Source of the DNA: Planctomyces sp.
GTDB lineage: Bacteria; Planctomycetota; Planctomycetia; Planctomycetales; Planctomycetaceae
Direction of reading: 5' to 3'
Assembly (NCBI GenBank): GCA_019636235.1
Contig: JAHBXW010000005.1
Coordinates: 124,001-188,000 of the forward strand
Length of the DNA: 64,000 bases
The notes under the pieces are model-generated. The model searched no databases. It had not been told where the DNA came from and worked only from the letters and a program-made list of their open reading frames with translations. Shown one piece after another: positions 44,236 through 51,539 of the stretch. Each line of letters starts with the position of its first letter. Position 1 is the stretch's first letter. Made by a program: the position numbers and the translations under genes.

Positions 44236-45243
44236 TCAAGCCGCCTGCTCCGGCAGCGATTCGACGCAGCCCTGAACCAGTTGACGGACCTGCACGCCTT
44301 CGGCCTGACCGTCGTAATTCAGCAGCGCCCGGTGCCGCAGGACTTCATCCGCGAAGTGGCGAATGTCGTCGAACGCCACGTGTGCCCGTCCCTGGCTGAG
44401 CGCCCGGACCCGCGCCGCGCGGATCAACGCCTGCGCCGCCCGCGGCGATGCGCCCCACCGCACGAACCGCTTCACCTCCGTTGTCGAAAACTCCGATTCC
44501 GGATGCGTCGACAATACCAGCCGACAGGCGAAGTCCCGGATCGGATCGGCGACGACGACCTTCCCCAGCGTCTCCCGGAGCTGCATGATCCGGTCGGAAT
44601 CGAGCAGCTTGGCCAGTTCGATCGGCCGCTTCAGGATCGTCCGGCTGACGACTTCATTCAGCTCCTGCCGCGACAGGAACGGCACTTCCACTTTGAACAG
44701 GAAGCGATCGAGCTGGGCCTCCGGCAGCGGATAGGTCCCCTCCTGTTCAAGAGGGTTCTGAGTGGCCAGCACGAAGAAGGGCTGCTTCAGCCGGTGCATC
44801 ACGCCGGCCGTCGTCACCGTGCCCTCCTGCATGGTCTCCAGCAGCGCCGACTGGGTCTTCGGCGTCGCGCGGTTGATTTCGTCCGCCAGCAGCAGTTGTG
44901 TGAAGATCGGCCCCTGCCGGAACTCGAACCGGTACCGGCCGTGTTCGTCGGTCTGCATGATGTTCGTGCCGACGATGTCCGCGGGCATCAGGTCGGGAGT
45001 GAACTGGATCCGCCGGAAGTCGAGGTCCAAGACCTGCGACATCGCCTTGACGAGTTCCGTCTTGCCCAGCCCGGGGACCCCCTCCAGCAGCACATTGCCC
45101 CCGCAGAACAGCGCCGTCAGCGTCGCCTCGACGACCCGATCCTGGCCAACGATCACTTTGCCGATTTCCGCGCGGGCTTCCTGGAACGTCTTCCGGAAGT
45201 CCTCGGCTTCAGCTCGCAACGCATCGGGATCCTGGGCGGACAT
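44236..45243 (-). CDS. MoxR family AAA ATPase (first copy)
   Basis: The 335-residue ATPase has Walker [18 protein letters not shown] near residue 47, the MoxR block [17 protein letters not shown], Walker B QLLLADEINRATPKTQSALL, and sensor LATQNPLEQEGTYPLPEAQ. The C-terminal AAA lid (WGASPRAAQALIRAARVRAL) is complete. MoxR ATPases act as chaperones with VWA/DUF58 partners, but none is encoded next to it; the neighbours are hpnE downstream and a small anchored protein upstream. The ATG at 45243 matches the length of the second copy (349 residues at 56893). Confidence 0.93.
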   Translation of the reverse strand: MSAQDPDALRAEAEDFRKTFQEARAEIGKVIVGQDRVVEATLTALFCGGNVLLEGVPGLGKTELVKAMSQVLDLDFRRIQFTPDLMPADIVGTNIMQTDEHGRYRFEFRQGPIFTQLLLADEINRATPKTQSALLETMQEGTVTTAGVMHRLKQPFFVLATQNPLEQEGTYPLPEAQLDRFLFKVEVPFLSRQELNEVVSRTILKRPIELAKLLDSDRIMQLRETLGKVVVADPIRDFACRLVLSTHPESEFSTTEVKRFVRWGASPRAAQALIRAARVRALSQGRAHVAFDDIRHFADEVLRHRALLNYDGQAEGVQVRQLVQGCVESLPEQAA

Positions 45244-45443
45244 CGCGTTTTGCTCTCGGGTCGATCGACTGGAAAACCGGCCACGCGGCGGACCGCCGCA
45301 GAGGGTCAGCCCGGCACGCTCGACGATGATACGCAGATTCCAAGGCGGATCGCGAACAAGGAATGCGGCATTTTCCGGTTCCCGACCTCCGCAGCACTGG
45401 GCTCCGGCCTGCGTCCGGCCCCCGGCGCAAACCGCGGCCCACC

Positions 45444-45956
45444 TCAGACCCGATCGCCGGGCATCGGCCCCTTCGGCGGCCCCTCCAGCACCGGTTCGAA
45501 CTGCCCCTCCAGACGCGTCAGCGCGTCCGCGGGGTTCATGTTGAACAGGGCCTTGCCTCCCGTGCCCCAGCGGGACGACTGATAGTGAAACACGGCCGCC
45601 GCGTCCCGAATGGTGCTGACCGCCTCCACGTCCTCCATGTCGCCCCCCGGCACGGCCTCGAAATGGATCTCCACTCCGACGAACGCCGTCAGCAGGCCCG
45701 ACTGCAAGTCCCGCGCGAATGTCACCGGCTCCTGCCAGTCGCATTCCTTCCAGATCAGCCCCCGCGGCTTCCCCAGCCGGGACGCCAGCTCAACAAACTT
45801 CGCCTCCAGCCCCTCGCGGCGCACTTTGAACTCGCGAATCGCCATCCGGGCTTGGCGGGCACGACGCCACCGGCGCAGCGGCTGGGCGGCGATCGACGCG
45901 CCCATCGCCACCGAAATCGCCAGAGCGGCGATGATCACCGGCTCCGTCATCTCCAC
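45444..45956 (-). CDS. Small membrane-anchored protein, unknown
   Basis: The 170-residue protein has an N-terminal hydrophobic helix (about 6-25, VIIAALAISVAMGASIAAQP) followed by a basic stretch RRWRRARQARM, which suggests an N-out/C-in anchor. The soluble part contains GLIWKECDWQEPVTFARDLQ and AVFHYQSSRWGTGGKALFNM, a beta-rich pattern I have no family name for. It starts at GTG (45956) five bases after AGGTGA. Between the repressor gene (63 bases upstream) and moxR (200 bases downstream), it may belong to the same minus-strand unit. Confidence 0.72.
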   Translation of the reverse strand: MEMTEPVIIAALAISVAMGASIAAQPLRRWRRARQARMAIREFKVRREGLEAKFVELASRLGKPRGLIWKECDWQEPVTFARDLQSGLLTAFVGVEIHFEAVPGGDMEDVEAVSTIRDAAAVFHYQSSRWGTGGKALFNMNPADALTRLEGQFEPVLEGPPKGPMPGDRV

Positions 45957-46019
45957 ATCGTCACCTGCTGTTCCCCGGTTCTCAAGACGAACCGCCCTCG
46001 GATTCGCCTTGTCCGCAGC

Positions 46020-46961
46020 CTACCGCATCGGCCGCACGACGCCGATGATCGGATGCGCCCATTCCAGGCTGTCCGCCGGAATCCGCTGCGGCACATGCCG
46101 TTCGTTGATCGGGATCAGCAGCGCCTCGTCCCCCTCGCGGCGAAACAGCTTGCAGTTCACGCCGATCTGCCCGCGCTGCCGCGCGATGCACGGCTGCCCG
46201 TCCACAACCGGGAATGACGGAGACGCGACGACCAGGTCGCCGTCCCGAAACCGGGGCTCCATGCTGTCGCCGTCGATGCGCCAGGCCACGCACCGCGGAT
46301 CCCGGGCCTTCAGCGAGGCCGCCGCGACGAACTCCAGAATCCCCCGCTCGTCCGGCTCGGAACACTGCAGCAGCATCGGCGCCGCGGACGGGATCTCCGG
46401 CGTCAGTCCCTCGAACCGGGCCGAGGCCTTTTGCAGATCGCCGGCGGCCGCGCGCTCGATGAGCTCGCGCAGCCGCGCATCGGCCGACGCACTTTCCCGG
46501 ACACCGGGCAGCTCGCTCCAGTACCGGGCCGGGCCGGCCGCCGTGCTGCCCACAATCGGAATCCACGCCTTTCGGTCCTCGGGAGCCCGTTGCGATCGGG
46601 ATCGCCCCTTCGCCGATTCGCCCGGACCCGACGCCCGCTCCAGCGCGTCCAGCATGCCCGACAAGGGCGACGCCAGCTCCGGACGGGCCTGCAGCAACGC
46701 CTCGACGCGCACCGCCAGCGGCGACTGGACCCCGTTCCTCGGCCCCGCCAACGCCTCGCCGTCCCCCGTAATCAACCACTCCAGTCGGACCCGCGCCAGC
46801 GACGCGGCTCGGTGCAGGACGTCCGCCGGCGGAATCCGGTCCTGTTCGTACTGGCTGTAGGTGCTGACCGGCACCTGCAGGTCTCTCGCAAACGCCGACC
46901 GTCCGCGAACCCCGTACAGACGTTCCCGCAGGTCCTTCAATCGTTCGCAGATGGCCGACAT
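46020..46961 (-). CDS. XRE-type HTH repressor with S24/LexA-like self-cleavage domain
   Basis: In this 313-residue protein, residues ~4-66 form a helix-turn-helix (RSAFARDLQVPVSTYSQYEQ). A linker leads to WIPIVGSTAAGPARYW, which resembles the LexA/CI cleavage site with Ala142-Gly143. The C-terminal S24 domain has GDSMEPRFRDGD (Ser233) and GVNCKLFRR (Lys271), the right spacing for a Ser-Lys dyad. About 50 extra residues separate the cleavage site from the Ser compared with LexA. It should repress transcription until RecA-type or other stress triggers cleavage. The start at 46961 is chosen because the upstream frame is not domain-like. It faces a small gene at 47047. Confidence 0.85.
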   Translation of the reverse strand: MSAICERLKDLRERLYGVRGRSAFARDLQVPVSTYSQYEQDRIPPADVLHRAASLARVRLEWLITGDGEALAGPRNGVQSPLAVRVEALLQARPELASPLSGMLDALERASGPGESAKGRSRSQRAPEDRKAWIPIVGSTAAGPARYWSELPGVRESASADARLRELIERAAAGDLQKASARFEGLTPEIPSAAPMLLQCSEPDERGILEFVAAASLKARDPRCVAWRIDGDSMEPRFRDGDLVVASPSFPVVDGQPCIARQRGQIGVNCKLFRREGDEALLIPINERHVPQRIPADSLEWAHPIIGVVRPMR

Positions 46962-46966
46962 TGTCC

Positions 46967-46980
46967 GTTTTGCGGAAAAC
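46967..46980. promoter_or_regulatory. Possible operator in the divergent repressor control region
   Basis: GTTTT-GCGG-AAAAC is a perfect five-base inverted repeat with a four-base centre, six bases upstream of the repressor start codon and in the 85-base divergent gap. It is a candidate site for autoregulation by the S24 repressor. It is short enough to be chance. Confidence 0.3.
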
Positions 46981-47046
46981 AGGCTTCTCATTTGACGCGA
47001 ATGCGTTAATCTGGCCCGGAGCTTACACGCCTGCGGAGCCAACATC

Positions 47047-47271
47047 ATGCGTCGCCGTCGCCCGACCTCCCACCCCGCGGCCCCTGCCCTTCGATCCGGC
47101 GCGTCCGAAGCCGAAGACCCTCTCGCCCAGATCCTTCGCGACCTCCAGGGGCTGTCGCAACTCCAAGCGTGGCAGCACACGCTCACCGAGTCAATCCGCC
47201 GCCAGTTCGAAGCGCTTGCCGGATCCGCGCCGGACCGACCGACCAGTCCATCGCTCCGTCGCGCTCACTAA
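47047..47271 (+). CDS. Small helical protein divergent from the S24 repressor
   Basis: The 74-residue protein has a basic N-terminus (MRRRRPTSHP) and one predicted amphipathic helix, DPLAQILRDLQGLSQLQAWQ, continuing into TLTESIRRQFEALAG. The C-terminus is Ser/Pro/Arg-rich. GGAG lies eight bases before the ATG, and the 85-base gap to the repressor start is a typical divergent control region. No family was recognised. It could be the target of the repressor or a partner protein. It ends two bases from the convergent peroxiredoxin stop. Confidence 0.65.
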   Translation: MRRRRPTSHPAAPALRSGASEAEDPLAQILRDLQGLSQLQAWQHTLTESIRRQFEALAGSAPDRPTSPSLRRAH

Positions 47272-47273
47272 AG

Positions 47274-47870
47274 TCACTTTCTCCGGGCGCCCTGCTTGCC
47301 GCGCGACGCTTTCTTCTTCGCCGCGGCCCCGGACGCCTTTGCGGCCCCGTCCCTGGCGGAGCGTCGGCTGGCCGCCTTCGCAGTCGGTTTCGCCGCCGGC
47401 GACGCTCCCTTCAGCGTCGCGAGCACCTCGGCCACATGTCCCGGCACCTTCACCTTCCGCCAGGCCGCCGCGATCCGGCCCGCGCCATCGATCACGAACG
47501 TCGACCGCTCGATCCCGAAGTACTTGCGGCCGTACATCGACTTTTCCGCCCACGCCCCGTACTTCTCCGCCACTTCGTGGTCCGCGTCCACCAGCAGTTG
47601 AAAGGGCAGCCCGAACTTCGCCGCGAACTTCGCATGCGACGACGCCGAGTCCGGGCTGATCCCCAGGACCACGGCATCAATGTCCGCGAACCGCGGCGCG
47701 GCGTCCCGGAAATCGCAGGCCTGCTGGGTGCAGCCCGACGTGTTGTCCTTGGGATAGAAGTAGACCACGACCGGCCGGCCCGCGAAGTCCTTCAGCCGGA
47801 CAATGCTGCCGTCCGCCGTCGGCAGCGCGAACGCCGGCGCCTTGTCGCCCGCTGAGACGAGTCCGCCCAT
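47274..47870 (-). CDS. Peroxiredoxin (BCP type) with a Lys/Ala-rich tail
   Basis: The 198-residue protein has residues 1-155 forming a bacterioferritin-comigratory-protein-type peroxiredoxin: VVVYFYPKDNTSGCTQQACD holds the peroxidatic Cys47 and resolving Cys52, and FGIERSTFVIDGAGRI is the later conserved block. It reduces peroxides using thioredoxin. The unusual part is residues ~157-198, a basic tail of Ala, Lys, Arg and Ser (for example AAAKKKASRGKQGARRK), like histone-H1 tails. GGAG precedes the ATG at 47870; an upstream frame extension is not needed. The gene is divergent from the dihydroorotase-like gene. Confidence 0.92.
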   Translation of the reverse strand: MGGLVSAGDKAPAFALPTADGSIVRLKDFAGRPVVVYFYPKDNTSGCTQQACDFRDAAPRFADIDAVVLGISPDSASSHAKFAAKFGLPFQLLVDADHEVAEKYGAWAEKSMYGRKYFGIERSTFVIDGAGRIAAAWRKVKVPGHVAEVLATLKGASPAAKPTAKAASRRSARDGAAKASGAAAKKKASRGKQGARRK

Positions 47871-47990
47871 GCGCCTCTCCTGCTGGTCGCGGCGGCCGCA
47901 ATCCGCGCGGAACATTCCGGGCCGGATCGAGGCTTGCAACTTGCACCGCTCAAGCGGACTCTACGCGGAAATTCCGTGTTCGAGAAACCC

Positions 47991-49265
47991 ATGGCGACAC
48001 TTCACCTGCGCGGCGGACGCATCGTCGATCCCGCTTCCGGTCGGGACGAGATCGGCGACCTGTGGATCACCGCGGGGCAGATCCGCCATTCCCGCCCCGC
48101 GGCCGAACCGGATGATGTCTTCGACGTCCGAGGCTGCATCGTCGCGCCGGGCTTCATCGACTGCCGGGCGACGTTCGGCGAACCCGGATACGAGGAGGAC
48201 GAGACGATCTCGTCCGGGTCGGCCGCGGCCGTCGCGGGAGGCTTCACGTCCATCGCGGCGATGCCCGAAACGGATCCGGTCGTCGACACCCGCGCGGCGG
48301 CGGAGTTCGTCTCGCGGCAGGCGGAACGCGCGGGCCTCTGCCGCGTCTACCCCCTGGGGGCCGTCACCAAGAGCGCCAAAGGACAGGAACTCGCCGAAAT
48401 CGGCCAGCTCATCGACGGCGGCGCGGTCGCCTTCACCGACGGCAAACGGCCCGTCGCCAACGCCGAAGTCCTCCGCCGCGCTCTGCAGTACACCGGCATG
48501 CAGGACCGGGCGATTCTCCAGCACTCACAGGTTCCGGAGCTGGTCGCCGGCGGCGTCATGCACGAGGGCTTTTACTCGACGCTGCTCGGATTGCGGGGCA
48601 TGCCGGCCGCCGCCGAGGAGATCGCCGTCCGCTGCAACATCGCCCTGGCCGAAGCCACGGGAGGCCGCATTCACCTGATGGGCATCTCGACCCGCAACTC
48701 CGTCGACGAGATCCGGCAGGCTCAGGCCCGCGGCGTGCGCGTCACGGCCGACGCCACGCCCTATCATCTGTTGCTCACCGACCAGTGCCTCGAAGGCTTC
48801 GACCCGAACTACAAGATCGATCCGCCGTTGCGTACGGCCGATCACGCGGCGGCGCTCATTGAGGGTTTGAAGGACGGGACGATCGGCATCATCTCGGCCG
48901 ATCATCGGCCAATCGCCGCGGAGAAGAAGCTGCGGGAACTTGACCAGGCCCCGTTTGGAATCTGCGGCCTCGAGACGTTGCTGCCCCTGTGCATCGAGGC
49001 GCTCATCCTTCCAGGACGGCTGTCCTGGCCGGAACTGCTGGCCAAGCTGACGACGGGCCCGGCCGAGCTGCTGGGCGTTCCAGGAGGGACCTTGATGGAA
49101 GGCGGCCCAGGGGACGTGACGGTCATCGATCCGGACGCTCCCTGGACGATCGACGCCGCCCGCTTCCGATCGCTAAGCCGGAACACGCCCTTTCATGGCC
49201 GATCGGTGCGGGGCCAGGTGCGCCTGACGATCGTCGGCGGCCGGGTGTGTCACCAGCCGGAGTGA
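47991..49265 (+). CDS. Dihydroorotase-like protein lacking metal-binding histidines (PyrC'-like)
   Basis: The 424-residue protein is homologous to amidohydrolase-fold dihydroorotases over its length: GGRIVDPASGRDEIGDLWI, CIVAPGFIDCRATFGEPGYE, then ISSGSAAAVAGGFTSIAAMP, IGIISADHRPIAAEKK and LTTGPAELLGVPGGTL. The usual DxHxHLREPG is DCRATFGEPG here, so both first-site histidines are lost (Arg59, Thr61), and the usual His before S-T in the fourth strand is Gly. It should therefore be non-catalytic, like the PyrC' proteins that assemble with aspartate transcarbamoylase. pyrB is not in the window. The ATG at 47991 is the likely start; a GTG at 47976 is possible. Confidence 0.88.
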   Translation: MATLHLRGGRIVDPASGRDEIGDLWITAGQIRHSRPAAEPDDVFDVRGCIVAPGFIDCRATFGEPGYEEDETISSGSAAAVAGGFTSIAAMPETDPVVDTRAAAEFVSRQAERAGLCRVYPLGAVTKSAKGQELAEIGQLIDGGAVAFTDGKRPVANAEVLRRALQYTGMQDRAILQHSQVPELVAGGVMHEGFYSTLLGLRGMPAAAEEIAVRCNIALAEATGGRIHLMGISTRNSVDEIRQAQARGVRVTADATPYHLLLTDQCLEGFDPNYKIDPPLRTADHAAALIEGLKDGTIGIISADHRPIAAEKKLRELDQAPFGICGLETLLPLCIEALILPGRLSWPELLAKLTTGPAELLGVPGGTLMEGGPGDVTVIDPDAPWTIDAARFRSLSRNTPFHGRSVRGQVRLTIVGGRVCHQPE

Positions 49266-49487
49266 CGTGTCGCGTGAACGGGCCGCAGGGGGTGGTCGAG
49301 ACATGAGACGCGCCCGCAGGATCGGCCATTGGTCATCGCGGACCGGTGATTGTCATGGGCTGGTCGGCGCGTCCTGGCCGTGGCGAGCGGCCCGCGTGAA
49401 CGGGCGGTGTCGCAGGGCCATTGGCTCTCACTCGCGTTCACATCGTCCACATGGGGTTGAGGCCCCACGCGCGCCTTTCCGATTTGT

Positions 49488-49525
49488 GATTTTCAATTTT
49501 CGCTTTGCACTTTGCGAAAACCGAA
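49488..49525. repeat. Possible partial copy of the dispersed repeat (copy D)
   Basis: ATTTTCAATTTTCGCTTTGC and the following ACTTTGCGAAAAC resemble the A/T-rich 'TTTGCACTTTGC' part of copies A and C, but the GC-rich half is not recognisable. The gap 49266-49605 holds this and the hairpin at 49537 and no gene. Confidence 0.3.
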
Positions 49526-49536
49526 CGTCGCGAAGC

Positions 49537-49566
49537 CCGAGGGGATGAACCCCTCGGCTCAGGGGC
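49537..49566. repeat. Short hairpin repeat, copy 3
   Basis: CCGAGGGG (49537-49544) pairs perfectly with CCCCTCGG (49550-49557) around ATGAA and continues CTCAGGGG, as in the copies at 31718 and (inverted) 9561. It is 40 bases from the purB stop on the other strand. Confidence 0.6.
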
Positions 49567-49605
49567 TGAATTGCTGACGGCGCCTTCGACAACGATCCGC
49601 GCGCC

Positions 49606-51036
49606 TCACACGCGGAGAGATTCAGCCTCTCCCGCGAGGTCGGCCGCGTAACGCTCGCGGATCGGCGCGACGACCGCCGCGAGGAATTCATCGACCTGCT
49701 CCGGAGCGCGGCCGATGAACCGCTGCGCGTCCAGCGTCGCCCCCAGATCGATCTTCTGGAACGCCGCGTCCCCGCGCAGCCGTTCGATGAGATCGTTCTC
49801 GCCCCCCTGCTCCTTGACGACGCGCCCCGCCGCCTGGCTGTGCACGCGGATCTGCTCGTGCAGCAACTGGCGATCGCCCCCGGCCTGCACGCCCGCCATC
49901 AGGATTTCCTCGGTCGCCATGAACGGCAGTTCGGCCTGCAGATGCCGTGCGATGACCTCGGGATACGCCACCAGACCGTCCACGATGTTGCGGTACAGGA
50001 TCAGCGTGGCGTCGATCGCCAGGAACGCCTGCGGAATCACCAGCCGGCGATTCGCGCTGTCGTCGAGCGTGCGCTCCATCCACTGCACGGCCGCGGTCGC
50101 GTCCGCGCTGCCGGCCAGATGCATCGCGAACCGGGCCAGCGCGCACATCCGCTCCGCCCGCATCGGATTCCGCTTGTAGGCCATCGCCGAGGAGCCGATC
50201 TGCTTCTCCTCGAACGGCTCTTCGAGTTCCTTGCGGCTCTGCAGAATCCGCATGTCGGAACCCATTTTGTGCGCCGACTGGCCGATTCCCGACAGCGTCG
50301 CCAGCACCTCGGCGTCGACCTTCCGCGGGTACGTCTGCCCCGTCACGCGGTAGCAGTCCCGGAACCCCAGCTTCGCGGCGACGCGGCGCTCCAGTTCCTG
50401 AACCTTCTCATGATCGCCGCCGAACAACTGCAGGAACGTGGCCTGCGTGCCGGTCGTCCCCTTCACCCCGCGGAGCTTCAGGCTCGCGAGCCGATGTTCG
50501 AGCTCCTCGAGGTCGAGCGCCAGATCATAGCACCACAGCGTCGCGCGCTTGCCGACGGTCGTCGGCTGGGCGGGCTGGAGATGCGTCATCCCCAGGCAGG
50601 GCAGCGCCCGGTGCTCCGCGGCGAACTCAGCCAGCCGGCCGATCGTCTGCACGAGCCGGCGGCGAAGAATCTCCAGGGCCGCCCGCAGCTGGATGAGTTC
50701 GGTGTTGTCCGTGACTTCGCAGGACGTGGCCCCGAGGTGAATGATGCCGCCCGCGCCCGGACACTGGTCGCGATAGGCGTGCACGTGCGCCATGACGTCA
50801 TGCCGCAGCTCGCGCTCGTAGGCCGCCGCCTTGTCGAAGTCGATGTCGTCGACGGCCCCCCGCAGTTCGGCGATCTGCGCGGGGGTGACGTCGAGGCCCA
50901 GCTCGTGCTGCGATTCGGCGAGCGCGACCCAGATTCGGCGCCAGGTGGAGAACTTGAACTGATCGCTCCAGACGCGGCTCATCTCGCGCGATGCGTATCG
51001 GGTGTTCAGCGGGTTTTCGTAGACGTCGCGAGGCAT
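49606..51036 (-). CDS. purB: Adenylosuccinate lyase
   Basis: The 476-residue enzyme of the fumarase/aspartase superfamily begins with the ASL pattern [20 protein letters not shown]. It carries [12 protein letters not shown] (catalytic His of the TS-x-D motif), [16 protein letters not shown], and the signature loop [19 protein letters not shown] with its catalytic Ser. It cleaves SAICAR and adenylosuccinate in purine synthesis. The length and motifs match the longer eukaryote-like ASL group. It lies 209 bases downstream of the microcompartment protein gene on the same strand but is functionally unrelated to it. Confidence 0.96.
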   Translation of the reverse strand: MPRDVYENPLNTRYASREMSRVWSDQFKFSTWRRIWVALAESQHELGLDVTPAQIAELRGAVDDIDFDKAAAYERELRHDVMAHVHAYRDQCPGAGGIIHLGATSCEVTDNTELIQLRAALEILRRRLVQTIGRLAEFAAEHRALPCLGMTHLQPAQPTTVGKRATLWCYDLALDLEELEHRLASLKLRGVKGTTGTQATFLQLFGGDHEKVQELERRVAAKLGFRDCYRVTGQTYPRKVDAEVLATLSGIGQSAHKMGSDMRILQSRKELEEPFEEKQIGSSAMAYKRNPMRAERMCALARFAMHLAGSADATAAVQWMERTLDDSANRRLVIPQAFLAIDATLILYRNIVDGLVAYPEVIARHLQAELPFMATEEILMAGVQAGGDRQLLHEQIRVHSQAAGRVVKEQGGENDLIERLRGDAAFQKIDLGATLDAQRFIGRAPEQVDEFLAAVVAPIRERYAADLAGEAESLRV

Positions 51037-51245
51037 GAGCGGGGGAGAGGATCAGGGATCAGGGCGTGGCAAGGCGCGCCTTCACGCGATGGATTGGTCA
51101 ATGGTCATCGGGGATTCGTCGCCTGTCATCGATCGACACGCGCCCCAGCCGACGGCTCCGCCGTCGGGCAATCCTACCTGCCTGACGCTCGGGATTCCCG
51201 GTCGCAGGCAGTTTGGCCCTTTGAACGGCGCCGCGGCCCGGTCCC

Positions 51246-51506
51246 TCAGCCCGCGTCGATCTGCCCGATGACCACGAACCGGATCGGAGTTTGCGCCGTG
51301 CCGATGACGTCGCGGACCGTCGAGCCATCCGCCGTAATCATCACGCGGTCCCCTTCCGTGCTGCCCAACTCGCAGATCGCGATCTGCGGATCGCCGTCGG
51401 GGCCGTCCTGCTGATCCAGCGGCTGGATGATCAGCAATCGCCAGCCATTGATCGACGGATGCTTGACGGTGGCTGTGGCGCGGCCGACGACGCGGGCAAG
51501 CTGCAT
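51246..51506 (-). CDS. EutN/CcmL-type microcompartment vertex (BMC-P) protein
   Basis: The 86-residue protein has the BMC-P fold pattern: MQLARVVGRATATVKHPSIN, then GWRLLIIQPLD and the terminal VIGTAQTPIRFVVIGQIDAG. Pentamers of this family cap the vertices of bacterial microcompartments. The gene begins 33 bases after the stop of the aldehyde dehydrogenase gene, so the two are co-transcribed. No hexameric BMC-H shell gene is present in the window, which implies that the rest of the shell is encoded elsewhere. Confidence 0.95.
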   Translation of the reverse strand: MQLARVVGRATATVKHPSINGWRLLIIQPLDQQDGPDGDPQIAICELGSTEGDRVMITADGSTVRDVIGTAQTPIRFVVIGQIDAG

Positions 51507-51539
51507 GGCATTCCTGGGGCGCGGGGAGCCCGGACGGGG

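Noticed and set aside
42679-45582. 967-codon open frame on the plus strand
   Set aside because: It is antisense to hpnE and moxR, both of which have clear family motifs; its translation is Arg/Gln/His/Pro-rich with no recognisable domain.
46020-47186. Longer start for the S24 repressor (75 extra codons upstream)
   Set aside because: The extra residues are not helix-turn-helix-like and would overlap the divergent small gene and its ribosome site; the ATG at 46961 begins the HTH directly.
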